A stretch of 64,000 bases of DNA from Cerasicoccus maritimus (GCA_031296935.1 JAVDPD010000003.1:1-64000); one strand, 5' to 3'; positions 53,001-61,828 are shown, counted from the stretch's first letter. The notes: generated from the letters alone by a model not told the origin. Numbers and translations: made by a program.

Positions 53001-53329
53001 ACGCGGGTCTTGATGTCGTCCAGTAGCTTGCGCACGTCGTAGCCTTTATCGACTTCCACGGTCACGGTGCCGTAGCCTTCGATCGAGGTGCTCGTCATTT
53101 CCTTGATGCCGTCGAGGTCCTGGATTTCCTCTTCGATGCGCTTGACGATCTGCTCTTCCACCTCGGCAGGCGCTGCGCCACGGAACGGCACGCGCACGGT
53201 GATCGTGTCGAAGGAAAACTGCGGAAACAGCTCCACCTTGATAGTCGCCATCGAAGCCAGCCCACCCAGCACGAGGATGAACATCAGCAGGTTGGCGGCG
53301 ACGCCATTGCGGGCAAACCAGTTGATCAT
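50054..53329 (-). CDS. RND-family efflux transporter permease (AcrB/HAE1-like)
   Basis: A 1091-residue inner-membrane RND pump of usual length, with 12 expected membrane helices in two repeats. The first helix starts 'NGVAANLLMFILVLGG'. Conserved acidic residues appear in TM4 ('LGIVVDDAIVVGE'), and two large periplasmic loops are visible. The protein sequence ends about 25 residues after the last helix with a charged tail. It is the proton-driven part of a tripartite exporter with the membrane-fusion and outer-membrane proteins encoded just upstream. Its ATG overlaps the stop of the fusion-protein gene (ATGA). The substrate (drugs, metals, lipids) cannot be told from the sequence. It is last in the operon behind tetR. 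Confidence 0.95.
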   Translation of the reverse strand: MINWFARNGVAANLLMFILVLGGLASMATIKVELFPQFSFDTITVRVPFRGAAPAEVEEQIVKRIEEEIQDLDGIKEMTSTSIEGYGTVTVEVDKGYDVRKLLDDIKTRVDAINTFPPDSERPIIQEDLIRREVMAISLAGDTDEKTLKRLAEEVREDLLALPIAYGGTRMERVKRELNDFNLWAAFQQFIVSNSSISQVDIIGVRDYEISIEVSEDALRRHGLTFNDVSQAVQTTSIDLPGGSIKSDGGEILVRTKGQAYDRQQFADIVLITREDGSRITLGEVANINDGFTDEPLVMMTDGKRGVDLVVFEVGQQNPLGISDKVAAYVIEKQNDLPPGITISTWRDTSFYLWGRLNMLIENGIIGLILVLCVLTLFLRPSLAIWVTLGIPISFLGTFLAMPWIDVSVNLISLFGFILVLGIVVDDAIVVGESVFTEFQRSGPGVASSIRGTKAVATPVTFAVLTTAVAFIPMLMIPGFQGKFLKAIPMIVIPTLLFSLIESKLILPYHLSLCKVGERKREKINAFQRLQRKISDGLERLIDKVYRPQLAWALNYRYVTLTGFVGILGLTLSLVIGGWIKFVPFPAVPSDYIGVVFAYPDGTPASVTQKAIDRINGALDEVIAESKAAGRPNPVDKIQSVLGIQAFGGGPMGAGSMEVQSHQGQVVVELRKSELRNDEDSAVLLANRWRDALGQVPGVKAMTFEATAAGGQGEPIDIQLTGNDLGELRLVANELKDALRNFNGVFDIRDNLADGQKEIQLNIKPSAEALGLSQLELGNQVRAAFFGDEAQRVQRGRDDIRVMVRYPREERESIGNLERMRIRTADGREVPFSEVADAEVGLGYAAITRDNRQRIVNVLADADKDNIDLESVKNTLRTKVIPVLQERYEGVNFIFRGEDEEVRESNSSMLSSTVMVMFVIYALLAIPFKSYLQPLIVMFVIPFGLVGAFLGHVFMGHPISQLSIFGIIALSGVVVNDSLVLVDYINQQRKQGVDLLTAVWESGAARFRPILLTSLTTFCGLMPILFEKSLQAQFLIPMAISLSFGVLFATFITLLLVPATYLILEDFKHAMIWIWKWLWGKDDADAEAEHA

Positions 53330-54585
53330 GACGCGTCGCTTTCGCCGTTTTCAACGACCAGTTGCATGCCTTCGATCACGTATTCGACGGGGCTCGTGAT
53401 GACGCGGTCGCCCGCCTCCAGGCCTTCGCTGATCACGGCGCGTTCGGTGTCGGCCTGAATGACCACCACTTCGCGGCGCGTTAGCGTGTCGTCAGCTTGC
53501 GCGATGAGCACGGTGTCGCCCTCGCGCAGCGCGAAGCGGGGGATGGAGAATGAGCCCTCGGCCAAGCGTCCTTCGACGTGGGCCTGCACAAACTTACCGG
53601 GCTTGAGGCCGGGGCGGCCTGGCTGCTCAGGGTCGGCGGCCAGCGGGTTTTCAATTTCCACGACGACATCCAGCAGGCGGCTGCGTGAATCAAACGCAGC
53701 GCCGGTGCGGACGACGCGGCCCTGCCAGGTATAGCGGCGGTTGCCGAAGTCCGTCATCAGCGTGACCTGCGGTCCCTTGATCGACTCCATGTCATCAAGG
53801 CCGCTGGGCAAATCGAGGCGTGCTAGCTCGGCGTCAGAAAGCGGCAGGTAAACTTCGGCGACATCGCTGGCGTAAATTTTCCCCAGCACGCCATTGGCGG
53901 CAATGAACTGCCCGACGTCGGCGGTCTGCTCGACCACGCGGCCATCGTAGGGCGCGCGAACGGTCGTGCGCTCCAGGTTGCGCTCGGCGCGTTCCACGCC
54001 GGCTTCCGCGCTTTTGATCAAAGCCTTGGCCTGTTCGAGCTGCGGTTTGCGCAGGGCGAGGTCGGTCGGTTCGCCGCGGCCGAGGTCTTCCCAGTCGGCC
54101 TGGGCTTGCTCGGACTGCGCGACTTCCTGCGCGAGGTTAAACTTCGATTGGGCAAGCTCGGCTTGGGCATTGGCGAGCGCGGCCTCGTAGTCGACCTTTT
54201 CAATCTGGATCAGCACTTCGCCTTTTTTAATGAACCCGCCCTCGCGGAAAGTCGGCGAGACGGATTCAATGCGGCCGGAAACTTCCGCGGTGAGCTGCGT
54301 TTGCACGCGCGGCTGCACGGCACCCTGCGAGTCCACGCTCAGGCGAATCGCTTCGGGCTCCACGGTGACGGTCTCCACGGCGACGACGCGCGCGGGCGGC
54401 GCTTTTTTGTCGGGCTCGGGCTTGGACTCGATGATGAGTTTGCCCAGCCCTCCGGCAATGACGAGGATGACGATGGGCAGCAAAATCTTCCACGGTGTCA
54501 CGCCACGCTTCTGGGCGGCAGGCGACTCTGCGGGCGTCAAGGGCGGCGGATTGTCCTCGTGGGATGACGAATCGGGACGGCTCAT
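53326..54585 (-). CDS. RND efflux membrane-fusion protein (HlyD/AcrA family)
   Basis: A 419-residue periplasmic adaptor. The N-terminus has one membrane anchor (about 33-51, 'LLPIVILVIAGGLGKLII'). The first lipoyl half contains 'VDSQGAVQPRVQTQLTAEVSG' (in two pieces), and a coiled-coil hairpin runs from about 135 to 205 ('AQAELAQSKFNLAQEVAQSEQ'). The second lipoyl half has 'RAPYDGRVVEQTADVGQFI', with beta-barrel and membrane-proximal domains at the C-terminus. It joins the RND permease to the outer-membrane channel. The gene is three bases after the channel gene and overlaps the permease gene by four. Confidence 0.94.
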   Translation of the reverse strand: MSRPDSSSHEDNPPPLTPAESPAAQKRGVTPWKILLPIVILVIAGGLGKLIIESKPEPDKKAPPARVVAVETVTVEPEAIRLSVDSQGAVQPRVQTQLTAEVSGRIESVSPTFREGGFIKKGEVLIQIEKVDYEAALANAQAELAQSKFNLAQEVAQSEQAQADWEDLGRGEPTDLALRKPQLEQAKALIKSAEAGVERAERNLERTTVRAPYDGRVVEQTADVGQFIAANGVLGKIYASDVAEVYLPLSDAELARLDLPSGLDDMESIKGPQVTLMTDFGNRRYTWQGRVVRTGAAFDSRSRLLDVVVEIENPLAADPEQPGRPGLKPGKFVQAHVEGRLAEGSFSIPRFALREGDTVLIAQADDTLTRREVVVIQADTERAVISEGLEAGDRVITSPVEYVIEGMQLVVENGESDAS

Positions 54586-54588
54586 AGC

Positions 54589-56112
54589 TTAAATTTCTTC
54601 GGTCGTAGCTTTGTCCTGCAAAGCTACTTTGTCGGGCAAAGTAGTTTCAGGCAGAGAAATTTCTTCGGGGCCAAGCGGCGATTTCACTTCGACGCCTTCT
54701 GGCGGAAGCTCGTCGAAATCGCCACCCAGCGACAGGTATAGATTCACGCGGTTGACGAGGCGGTTCGTGCGTGCGGAGATCAGCGCGGTGCGCGACTCAA
54801 AGGTGCGGCGCTGCGACTCCAGTACGGTGATGATGTCCGTGAGGCCGCGCGAATACTGCTCCCACGCGGCGTCTTCGGCGGCGATGGATTGCGTGGCGGA
54901 CTCGTCGAGATTCGCGACTCGCGCATCAAGGAATTCCTCCGAGGCCAGGGCAATCTCTACTTCGGCAAATGCATCGAGCGCGGTCTGCCCGTAGTTGGCG
55001 AGGCTCTGCTGGGCAACGGCCTTGGCGCGGTCGACGGCGGCGCTCAGGCGCATGCCTTGGAAAATCGGCTGCAGCGCATTGCCGGCCAAAGTCCAAACCG
55101 AGAAGCTGCTGTCGAGCAGGTTGCTTAAAGAATCACTGGAGTAGCCATACTCGCCGGTCAGCGCGATGCGCGGCAGCATGGATTTACGCGCTTCGCTCAC
55201 GCGCTTGCCCGAGGCGGCGAGTTGACGCTCGGCCACGATGAGGTCCGGGCGGCGTTCCAACAACTCCGACGGCAGGCCCACGGGCACTGCGCGGGTGATC
55301 GAGGGTAGGGTGGCGGCTACTTCCAGCTCCTTGGCCGGGTAGCGCCCGAGCAGGACTTCCAGCTCGCGGACCGCGGCATCGTAATCGCGGCCCCGCAGGT
55401 CCATCGCAGCCTGGGCGGCGGAGGTTTGCGCCAGCGAAAGACGCAGGTCCAGCGCCGGGCTTACGCCGCGTTCGTAGCGATTGCGGATGGCGTTGGTGGC
55501 GGTGTTGAAACTTTCGTAAGTGCTCGTGGCGAGCTCCAACTGCTGGCGCGCTTCGATGGCGCGAAACCAAGCCGTGGCGGTGCGGGCGGCGAGCGAAAGC
55601 CGGGCACCACGGTAGGTCGCGAGCTGCGCCTGGACGTCGGCCAGGGCGGCGCTTTGGCGATCACGCAGGCGGCCCCACACGTCGATTTCCCACGTGGCAC
55701 CGACGTTCAGCGCCACGCTGTTAAACGTGCTGGGCGTGCCAAATACACTTTGCTTCTGGCGGCCGCCGCCGAACTCGCCGTTGATTTGCGGGTAGGCGTC
55801 GGCACCGGCAATGGTAGCCTCTGCGCTGGCGATGCCGAGGCTCGCGGCGGTGGCCTGCAAATTATAATTGTGCGCCACGGCCTCCTCTACGAGCACGCTG
55901 AGCTCGGGCGAGTCGAAGTCGTTGACCCAGCCTTTTTGCGCCTCGGGCAGCGTGGCGCCTTCGATGGTTTCGCCGGGGGCGGCGTCGGCGGTCCAGTTGG
56001 CCGGGTAATTGGCCGGCATTTCCTCGACGCGGCTGGCCGGCGGCTCTGCGCAGCCAGCCAGGATCAACGCTAAGCCCACGGGCGCGCCAAACTGCCAGCG
56101 AAGCAGCTTCAT
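54589..56112 (-). CDS. outer-membrane efflux lipoprotein (TolC/NodT family)
   Basis: A 507-residue outer-membrane factor. It begins with a lipoprotein signal peptide and lipobox ('LALILAGC', modified Cys near residue 22), followed by two structural repeats of long helices and beta strands typical of OprM/NodT channels ('VEEAVAHNYNLQATAASLGI', 'VALNVGATWEIDVWGRLRD', 'GEYGYSSDSLSNLLDSSFSV'). ATG at 56112 starts at the signal peptide and overlaps the tetR stop by four bases. An upstream ATG (56172) would give a non-signal prefix. It completes the tripartite pump. Confidence 0.94.
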   Translation of the reverse strand: MKLLRWQFGAPVGLALILAGCAEPPASRVEEMPANYPANWTADAAPGETIEGATLPEAQKGWVNDFDSPELSVLVEEAVAHNYNLQATAASLGIASAEATIAGADAYPQINGEFGGGRQKQSVFGTPSTFNSVALNVGATWEIDVWGRLRDRQSAALADVQAQLATYRGARLSLAARTATAWFRAIEARQQLELATSTYESFNTATNAIRNRYERGVSPALDLRLSLAQTSAAQAAMDLRGRDYDAAVRELEVLLGRYPAKELEVAATLPSITRAVPVGLPSELLERRPDLIVAERQLAASGKRVSEARKSMLPRIALTGEYGYSSDSLSNLLDSSFSVWTLAGNALQPIFQGMRLSAAVDRAKAVAQQSLANYGQTALDAFAEVEIALASEEFLDARVANLDESATQSIAAEDAAWEQYSRGLTDIITVLESQRRTFESRTALISARTNRLVNRVNLYLSLGGDFDELPPEGVEVKSPLGPEEISLPETTLPDKVALQDKATTEEI

Positions 56113-56744
56113 TCGGCGGGGGCCTCCATGCCGCGGAAACCGGCGCACATGTAGCTTACCAAATGCGTGCACATTTTATCCTGATCGCCAAAATCGATGT
56201 GCTCGGTGCAGGCACCTTTCGGGTGGTAAATGAGCAGCGCGCCGAGCATGGCGCCGATGGCAAAGTGGAAACGCCAGGCGAGCGAAGCCGGTGTTAGTCC
56301 GGGTTCGGCGACAGCAACAGCCCCTCTGAAGCGCGCTGTCAAATCGTTGAAAAACTCCACATGCAATTGCTGCCAGAATTCCTCGTTTTCCGAGAACATC
56401 CGACCGACCATGCGCATGAAGATGATATTTGTGCCATCGGGGCCCTGAGCCTGCTCAAACATAGGGCGCAGCAGCGCGTCGAAAATCGCCTCTAGCGTGG
56501 CGCCGCCGGGCTGGGCTTCAGCTGCCTCAAGACGACGTATGCGCTCGTCGTTGAGAGGGACGATTTTCGCGCGAAACATATCCCACATCAGGGCTTTCTT
56601 CGAACCGAAGTGATAGTTAACTGCGGCCAGGTTGACTCCGGCCTCCTCAGTTAGGCTGCGCATGGAAGTGCCGTCAAAACCACGTTCCGCATAAAAGCGT
56701 TCCGCTGTCAGGAGGATGCGTTCTCTAGTGTCTAAAGCGTCCAT
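56109..56744 (-). CDS. TetR-family repressor of the efflux operon
   Basis: A 211-residue TetR-type regulator. The N-terminal helix-turn-helix is canonical: 'TRERILLTAERFYAERGFDG', then 'AGVNLAAVNYHFGSKKAL'. The C-terminal part is an all-helical ligand-binding domain of the CecR/TetR type. It is the first gene of the tetR-tolC-mfp-rnd operon and overlaps tolC by four bases, so autoregulation of the whole pump is likely. ATG at 56744 is chosen; a second ATG three codons upstream (56753) is equally possible. Confidence 0.92.
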   Translation of the reverse strand: MDALDTRERILLTAERFYAERGFDGTSMRSLTEEAGVNLAAVNYHFGSKKALMWDMFRAKIVPLNDERIRRLEAAEAQPGGATLEAIFDALLRPMFEQAQGPDGTNIIFMRMVGRMFSENEEFWQQLHVEFFNDLTARFRGAVAVAEPGLTPASLAWRFHFAIGAMLGALLIYHPKGACTEHIDFGDQDKMCTHLVSYMCAGFRGMEAPAE

Positions 56745-56882
56745 TTGTTTCAAACGCGTGTTTAAAACCTGAGTTGAAGCAAATGTCCAAAGAAAAAATT
56801 ATGAATCTGGCGTTTGACGCCGACCTTTTAACCGCCGAGTCTGAATCTTGTTTTAACCCGAATTCTCGCGTCCCGTCGGCTT

Positions 56883-57284
56883 ATGCTGTTAATTTACCTA
56901 GCGCCGCTCATTATGCTCATCGATATCGCCCAACTTTTGGCGGCAGAGAGGTTTATTGGGGTAAAGGCAATACGAGCAGGAATCCACCCGCTGGATGCGG
57001 AGCATCAACCAGCTTCGGGACTGATGCTCCTTTGGCTGCTGGGCCTCGGAATTATGTGGCTATACATGGCGCTATTGGTCATCGACCCACGCGGTGGCCT
57101 ACAGGGCGCGCTGATGCTGATGGTGTCCGTGGGCGGCTTTGTGCTGCGGCGCGTGGCCGGCCTGAAATGGGCGCTGGTGCTGATGACGATTGAGACCGCC
57201 ATCCGTCTCGGTCTGCTGGCCAACATGCTCATGGTCATCTTTTTCTTCGGCGGTCGCCTCCTGCCCCCGAGCTATTATAACTGA
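56883..57284 (+). CDS. small polytopic membrane protein
   Basis: A 133-residue, strongly hydrophobic protein with about four membrane helices: 1-22, 'GLMLLWLLGLGIMWLYMALLV' near 46-66 (in two parts), 75-90, and 100-125. I recognise no family and no catalytic motif. A competing frame from 56774 covers the same DNA but is polar and atypical, so the hydrophobic frame is preferred. It is divergent from the efflux operon, and a functional link is possible but not shown. Confidence 0.65.
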   Translation: MLLIYLAPLIMLIDIAQLLAAERFIGVKAIRAGIHPLDAEHQPASGLMLLWLLGLGIMWLYMALLVIDPRGGLQGALMLMVSVGGFVLRRVAGLKWALVLMTIETAIRLGLLANMLMVIFFFGGRLLPPSYYN

Positions 57285-57321
57285 GGCAAGTCGGCTTGTT
57301 GGCACAGCTAGACGTAGGTTA

Positions 57322-57537
57322 TTAACCGCAGAGAGCGCGGAGGACGCAGAGATCTTGGAGCAAACGAGGTGTGTTTATTTTACCAAGAACCGAAGACCAA
57401 CAGTTTAATGACGCTCCACGCTACCTTTGCGCCTCTTTCTGTAAAACCCACGCTTCCCATTCTTTCCGATCTTCCTGTTAAAAATATCGTCTCGCTGGCT
57501 CACCACTCTCTGCGCTCTCCGCGTCCTCTGCGGTTAA
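57322..57537. repeat. palindromic interspersed repeat, copy 2
   Basis: About 216 bases with inverted arms TTAACCGCAGAGAGCGCGG and CCGCGTCCTCTGCGGTTAA. Inside are ACCAAGAACCGAAGACC and, inverted relative to copy 1, CCACGCTTCCCATTCTTTCC followed by GATCTTCCTGTTAAA. The two copies therefore share modules in different orders and orientations. Confidence 0.8.
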
Positions 57538-57668
57538 AATATCCACGCCTCGCTGGAGTTTTGCTGCCGCTCTGCCTGATCGCCTTTGCATTGCGGGCTT
57601 ATAAAATCACGATTAAACTATAATTGATTGGCCAGGCGGCGCGTGTTAGCATGGGATACAGTTACCTT

Positions 57669-58154
57669 ATGAGCCGCCACATCTCTAACGAACGCAAGGG
57701 TGCCTATTACATCGGCATGGGGCTGATGATTCTGGGCGGGCTCTTGTTCGCCTCCAATTTTCTTTTCGTCGCCTCCAGCATGAGCAGTGGTCCCAGCTTC
57801 GGTGGCCCGGGCTTTGGCGGTGGCGGCAGTTCTATCGTCGGCGGGATGGTCGCACGGGCGCTAGGCGGTATGGCGCTCATCGTGATCGGCGGGATAATCC
57901 GTGGCATTGGTGCGCGGGGCCTCGCGGGCTCCGGCGTGGTGCTCAACCCGCAGCAAGCTCGCCGTGACCTCGAGCCCTACAGCCGCATGGCCGGCGGAAT
58001 GATTAAAGACGCCGTCGATGAATCTGGCATCGACCTGGGTGGCAGCAGTCGCCGCAGCGAGCCCGAAAAGGTCGTCATGATCAAGTGCCGCGAATGCGGC
58101 AAGCTCAACGAAGAGGACTCCAAATTTTGCCAGGAATGCGGGAAGCCGATTTAG
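57669..58154 (+). CDS. membrane protein with C-terminal zinc ribbon
   Basis: A 161-residue protein. Two hydrophobic segments (about 12-35 and 58-80) flank a Gly/Ser/Phe/Pro-rich loop ('GPSFGGPGFGGGGSS'). The C-terminus is a zinc ribbon with two CxxC pairs ('KCRECGKLNEEDSKFCQECG'), probably cytoplasmic. Such zinc-ribbon membrane proteins are common and mostly uncharacterised. ATG at 57669 is chosen because the earlier candidates (TTG 57624, ATG 57651) add residues without features. The next gene starts three bases after its stop. Confidence 0.75.
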   Translation: MSRHISNERKGAYYIGMGLMILGGLLFASNFLFVASSMSSGPSFGGPGFGGGGSSIVGGMVARALGGMALIVIGGIIRGIGARGLAGSGVVLNPQQARRDLEPYSRMAGGMIKDAVDESGIDLGGSSRRSEPEKVVMIKCRECGKLNEEDSKFCQECGKPI

Positions 58155-58156
58155 GA

Positions 58157-58648
58157 ATGATGCGAGTTCCGGAGAAGCAAGAACTGCTCAACGAAATTAA
58201 TGCCGCCTTTGCAGACTGTCGGCGCCCGGCGGAGTTTGTAAACGCCGCACACTGCGAGGAGTGTGCCGAGCACAATGAGACCCTCACGAACACCAATCGC
58301 GATGAAATCTCTTTGAAAGAGCTGGGTATGGCGGGTTGGGATCCCATGTGCTTTGTGAAGCCAGCCGGGTTTCTCTATTATTTTCCGGCCATGGTGCGCC
58401 TCGCTTTTGACGACCGCTCCGACAACGTTTACTTGGGGCAATTACTCTTTCATTGCACCTATGAGGGGGTGGAAAGCCGGTTTTTTAAGCACTTTAATGC
58501 CAGTCAGGTGAAGGTGACTGCTGACCTGATGCGTTTTTTTAAATACAATTGGCAAAGGAAAATCTACCTCCACGGATTAACGGATGACGTAGACCGGGCC
58601 GTGGCCATATGGGAAAACCTGGAAAGGCAGGCATGCGAGAGGCGTTAG
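58157..58648 (+). CDS. hypothetical protein, DUF6714-like
   Basis: A 163-residue soluble protein. 'ELLNEINAAFADCRRPAEFV' is followed by a CEECAEH cluster (Cys/His, possible metal site), 'LGMAGWDPMCFVKPAGFLYY' and 'FPAMVRLAF'. This resembles the small DUF6714-type family, in which a similar 'C.EC' and 'Y.LPA' pattern occurs. I assign that tentatively. It lies three bases after the zinc-ribbon gene and overlaps the next gene by 16 bases, so the three form an operon. Function unknown. Confidence 0.6.
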   Translation: MMRVPEKQELLNEINAAFADCRRPAEFVNAAHCEECAEHNETLTNTNRDEISLKELGMAGWDPMCFVKPAGFLYYFPAMVRLAFDDRSDNVYLGQLLFHCTYEGVESRFFKHFNASQVKVTADLMRFFKYNWQRKIYLHGLTDDVDRAVAIWENLERQACERR

Positions 58649-59151
58649 CACCAGAAGAGGAGCCAGTCCGCCCGCCGCGGCCACTGCGGGTGACGATTAT
58701 TGCCGTGCTGTTTTGCCTGTTGGGGATTTCGGCAATCTGGGAGGTGGCGGAGGGCCTGACGCGGAATTTTTACAACTTTAACTTTGCGGTCTGTCTGCTG
58801 CCTGTGGGCATTGGCCTGTGGAAGGGCAAGCGCTCTTCGTTGGGCTGGGCGAAGTTTTGGATTTATCTGAGTTACTTATCGGCTGCCGTTGGCATGATCA
58901 TGGCTCTGGCTATTGGTGGCGGCGGTGATCTTACCTTTACTTGGGGCGATACTGTGCTGCATGGCAGCGAAGCGCTTCTTTTTGTGATTCCGTTTGCGCT
59001 TGGCTTACTCGGGGCTCTGGTGACGGTGCACTGGCTGCTGAAGTCACCGACTAGTGAGGAATTTTTCGAATGGCGTCTCTTGGCGTCTTTGCGCGTCTCG
59101 ATGGAGCGGCCTTTGGGTAAATCCGAGGCAGAATCGCGCGAGCCAATCTAA
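58633..59151 (+). CDS. polytopic membrane protein, hypothetical
   Basis: A 172-residue protein with four predicted membrane helices after a Pro-rich cytoplasmic start ('PEEEPVRPPRPLRVTI'): about 20-40, 48-65, 78-95 and 112-135, then a polar tail. I recognise no named family or catalytic motif. ATG at 58633 lies within the previous gene (16-base overlap). An upstream ATG at 58609 is possible. It is the last intact gene of this small operon, nine bases before the broken lipoprotein gene. Confidence 0.6.
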   Translation: MREALAPEEEPVRPPRPLRVTIIAVLFCLLGISAIWEVAEGLTRNFYNFNFAVCLLPVGIGLWKGKRSSLGWAKFWIYLSYLSAAVGMIMALAIGGGGDLTFTWGDTVLHGSEALLFVIPFALGLLGALVTVHWLLKSPTSEEFFEWRLLASLRVSMERPLGKSEAESREPI

Positions 59152-59159
59152 TTTTTCCA

Positions 59160-59640
59160 TGAAATCTCTGCTTTTTCTCTCCCTGACTTCACTTTTCCTG
59201 GTTTTGAGTGGCTGCAAGGAGCCGACGGCACCACCGAGGCCGCGGCGATCCCGCCCGCGAAAGCCGGAATTTATGCTTCCATCCTGCATGAGGAAGGGCT
59301 GATGCTTAAGCTCGCCTTGTATGACGAAAAGCAAATCGCGCTCTTTCTCGGCGATGAGGAACTGATTACCATCTGGACAAATTTAGGGAAAAGTCAGCCA
59401 GTGGATTACTACATCGCAATCCACAGAGGCGTGCTTTACACGGGGAGTGCGCGGTCTGAAATTTCGCTCGTCGAAAAAGCGAACGGGCTGCGGCTAGATG
59501 CCGTTTTCGATCACGGAAACCAGCCTGTTCAAGCAGCGGTGCTCGGCCATACCGCTGATGGCACGCCGTTTCGAATCGGATTGGAACCGCTCAATGAAGA
59601 GATTCGAATAGCACTGGAGCGGGAGGCTTCAGGCGCGTAG
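59160..59640 (+). pseudogene. lipoprotein gene broken by a single-base frameshift
   Basis: The first frame starts with a lipoprotein signal peptide ('LFLSLTSLFLVLSGC', lipobox LSGC), then turns into a Pro/Arg-rich shadow and stops at 59302. The next frame, read from about 59221, gives 'ADGTTEAAAIPPAKAGIYAS' and continues as a regular 130-residue domain to 59640. Adding one G to the GGAG run at 59217-59220 joins them as 'SGCKEADGTT'. The intact product would be a lipoprotein of about 160 residues of unknown function. A start at the internal ATG 59302 is unlikely. The 3' end overlaps the convergent fcl gene by 12 bases. Confidence 0.75.
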
Positions 59641-60576
59641 TGAGCCGTCGGCCATTTCGTCGAGGAAGCTCTGGTAGGTCAGCTGGACGCCGGTGCGGAG
59701 GTCGATCTTGGGCTCCCAGCCGAGGCTGCGCATGATGGAGGAGTCCATCAGCTTGCGCGGTGTGCCGTCGGGGCGGTTGGTGTCCCAAACCATCTCGCCT
59801 TCAAAGCCAACGGTTTCGCAGACAATCTCGGAAAGTTCCTTAATGGTGACATCGCTGCCGTAGCCGACATTGACGAGGTCGGGCGGCTCTTCGAGCTCCA
59901 GCAGGTAAACCAGGGCCGAGGACAGGTCGTCCACGTGGAGGAACTCGCGCATCGGCGAGCCGGTGCCCCACAGGGTGATGTCCTTGGCGCCGGACTCCTT
60001 GGCTTCGTGGAAGCGACGGAGCAGGGCGGGCAGCACGTGGGAGTTTTCACCGTGGTAGTTGTCCCGCTGACCATAGAGATTGGTCGGCATGGCGGAGTGG
60101 TATGTCACTCCGTATTGACGACGGTAAAATTCGCAAAGCTTGAGGCCGGCAATCTTGGCGATGGCGTAGGCTTCGTTGGTGGGCTCCAGCGGGCCGGTGA
60201 GCAGGGCGTCTTCGCGCATGGGCTGCTCGGCGAGCTTCGGGTAGATGCAGGAGCTGCCCAGGAAGAGCACGCGTCCAACGCCGTGTTGATACGCGCCGTG
60301 GATCAGGTTTTGCTCAAGCGCAAGGTTTTCGTAAATGAACTCCGCCGGGTAGGTGTTGTTGGCGTGGATGCCGCCCACTTTGGCTGCTGCAATCACGATC
60401 ACGTCCGGCTTTTCGGTTGCGAGGAACTCATTGACGGCCACTTGGTTCGTCAGGTCCAGCTCACTGCGGGTGCGGGTGATGATGTTGTGGTAGCCCTTGG
60501 CTTGAAGCGCGCGAACGACGCCGGCACCGACCATGCCGCGGTGACCGGCCACGTAAATTTTCGAATCGGAGTTCAT
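59629..60576 (-). CDS. fcl: GDP-L-fucose synthase
   Basis: A 315-residue extended SDR enzyme (E. coli Fcl/WcaG is 321). It converts GDP-4-keto-6-deoxymannose to GDP-L-fucose by 3,5-epimerisation and NADPH reduction. Visible signatures are the Rossmann start '[17 protein letters not shown]', '[12 protein letters not shown]', '[15 protein letters not shown]' with the catalytic Ser, '[11 protein letters not shown]' (Tyr-x-x-x-Lys), and '[20 protein letters not shown]' (in two parts). ATG at 60576 is chosen over 60606. It follows gmd after 57 bases and forms the GDP-fucose operon feeding cell-surface polysaccharide. Confidence 0.96.
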   Translation of the reverse strand: MNSDSKIYVAGHRGMVGAGVVRALQAKGYHNIITRTRSELDLTNQVAVNEFLATEKPDVIVIAAAKVGGIHANNTYPAEFIYENLALEQNLIHGAYQHGVGRVLFLGSSCIYPKLAEQPMREDALLTGPLEPTNEAYAIAKIAGLKLCEFYRRQYGVTYHSAMPTNLYGQRDNYHGENSHVLPALLRRFHEAKESGAKDITLWGTGSPMREFLHVDDLSSALVYLLELEEPPDLVNVGYGSDVTIKELSEIVCETVGFEGEMVWDTNRPDGTPRKLMDSSIMRSLGWEPKIDLRTGVQLTYQSFLDEMADGSLRA

Positions 60577-60633
60577 GGGATTTGTTTTGGCGAAAAGGGC
60601 CAGCACGTGGCTGGCCCCAATCTCAAATTTCGT

Positions 60634-61665
60634 TTAGAAGCTTTTGCTTACGCCGGTTGCGTCCTTGTAAGCCTTTTCTTGCTTGGCGAGTTCGAGGTCG
60701 GCTTCGGTCATGATTTTGACGAGCTCCTTGAACTTCACCTTGGGCTCCCAGCCGATTTGCTTCTTGAGCTTGGCGGGGTCGCCGATCAGGAGGTCGACTT
60801 CGGACGGGCGCTCGTAGCGCTTGTCGTAGTCGACATACTTTTCCCAGTCGAGGTCGAGCAGATTGAAAGTTTCTATCACGAAGTCACGGACGCTATTGGT
60901 CTCGTTGGTCGCGCAGACGTAGTCATCGGCCTTGTCCTGCTGGAGCATCAGCCACATGACTTCCACGTATTCCTTGGCGTAGCCCCAGTCGCGCTGTGCG
61001 TCGAGGTTGCCGAGGTAAAGCTTGTCCTGCAGGCCCATTTTGATGCGGGTTGCGGCGCGGGTAATCTTGCGGGTCACGAAGGTCTCGCCGCGGCGCGGGG
61101 ACTCGTGATTAAAGAGAATGCCGTTGCTGGCGTGCAGGTTGTAGGCTTCGCGGTAGTTGACGGTGAGCCAGTAGGCGAAGACCTTGGCGCAGCCATACGG
61201 GGAGCGCGGCCAGAAAGGCGTTTCCTCGGTCTGCGGCACGTGCTGCACCTTGCCAAACATCTCGGAGGAGCTGGCTTGGTAGTAGCGCACATCTTGCGTC
61301 AGGCCAGCTTCGCGAATGGCTTCGAGCAGGCGGACGGTGGAGAGGCCGGTGACGTCGCCGGTGTATTCCGGGCTGTCGAACGAGACGCGCACATGGCTCT
61401 GGGCGCCGAGGTTGTAAATTTCGTCGGGGCGCAGCTCGTAAAGGAGCTTGGTGATGCGGCTGCCGTCGGCGAGGTCGCCGTAGTGTAGGTGTAGCTTGGT
61501 GCCATTTACATGCGGATCGCGGTAGAGGTGGTCGATGCGATCCGTGTTAAAGGTGGAAGCGCGGCGAATGATGCCGTGCACTTCATAGCCTTTTTCCAGG
61601 AGCAATTCGGCGAGGTAGGAACCGTCCTGACCGGTGATTCCAGTAATAAGGGCTTTCTTAGGCAT
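60634..61665 (-). CDS. gmd: GDP-mannose 4,6-dehydratase
   Basis: A 343-residue extended SDR. It oxidises and dehydrates GDP-D-mannose to GDP-4-keto-6-deoxy-D-mannose, the precursor for GDP-L-fucose made by the next gene. '[18 protein letters not shown]' is the NADP-binding loop, '[17 protein letters not shown]' binds cofactor, and '[10 protein letters not shown]' with '[12 protein letters not shown]' supplies Ser/Thr, Glu and the Tyr-x-x-x-Lys. '[17 protein letters not shown]' and '[15 protein letters not shown]' are the classical Gmd signatures. Length is close to E. coli Gmd (373) without its C-terminal extension. First gene of gmd-fcl, divergent from polX. Confidence 0.97.
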   Translation of the reverse strand: MPKKALITGITGQDGSYLAELLLEKGYEVHGIIRRASTFNTDRIDHLYRDPHVNGTKLHLHYGDLADGSRITKLLYELRPDEIYNLGAQSHVRVSFDSPEYTGDVTGLSTVRLLEAIREAGLTQDVRYYQASSSEMFGKVQHVPQTEETPFWPRSPYGCAKVFAYWLTVNYREAYNLHASNGILFNHESPRRGETFVTRKITRAATRIKMGLQDKLYLGNLDAQRDWGYAKEYVEVMWLMLQQDKADDYVCATNETNSVRDFVIETFNLLDLDWEKYVDYDKRYERPSEVDLLIGDPAKLKKQIGWEPKVKFKELVKIMTEADLELAKQEKAYKDATGVSKSF

Positions 61666-61828
61666 GTTGATGGGTATAGTAATTACGCGCGGTTTGGCTA
61701 GCTCATTTTATTCAATTTTCTTTGAACCGAAATGAGGGGAAATGTTCCCCGCGCTCTGTTCGGGGGGCGGTTTGAAATCTTGCGCACTTTGATTTGCGCT
61801 GCAAGCGCTGTTTGTGCACGTTGTTAGG

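Noticed and set aside
56774..57193. A 139-residue frame starting upstream of the small membrane protein.
   Set aside because: Its composition is atypical and the overlapping hydrophobic frame at 56883-57284 is far more protein-like.
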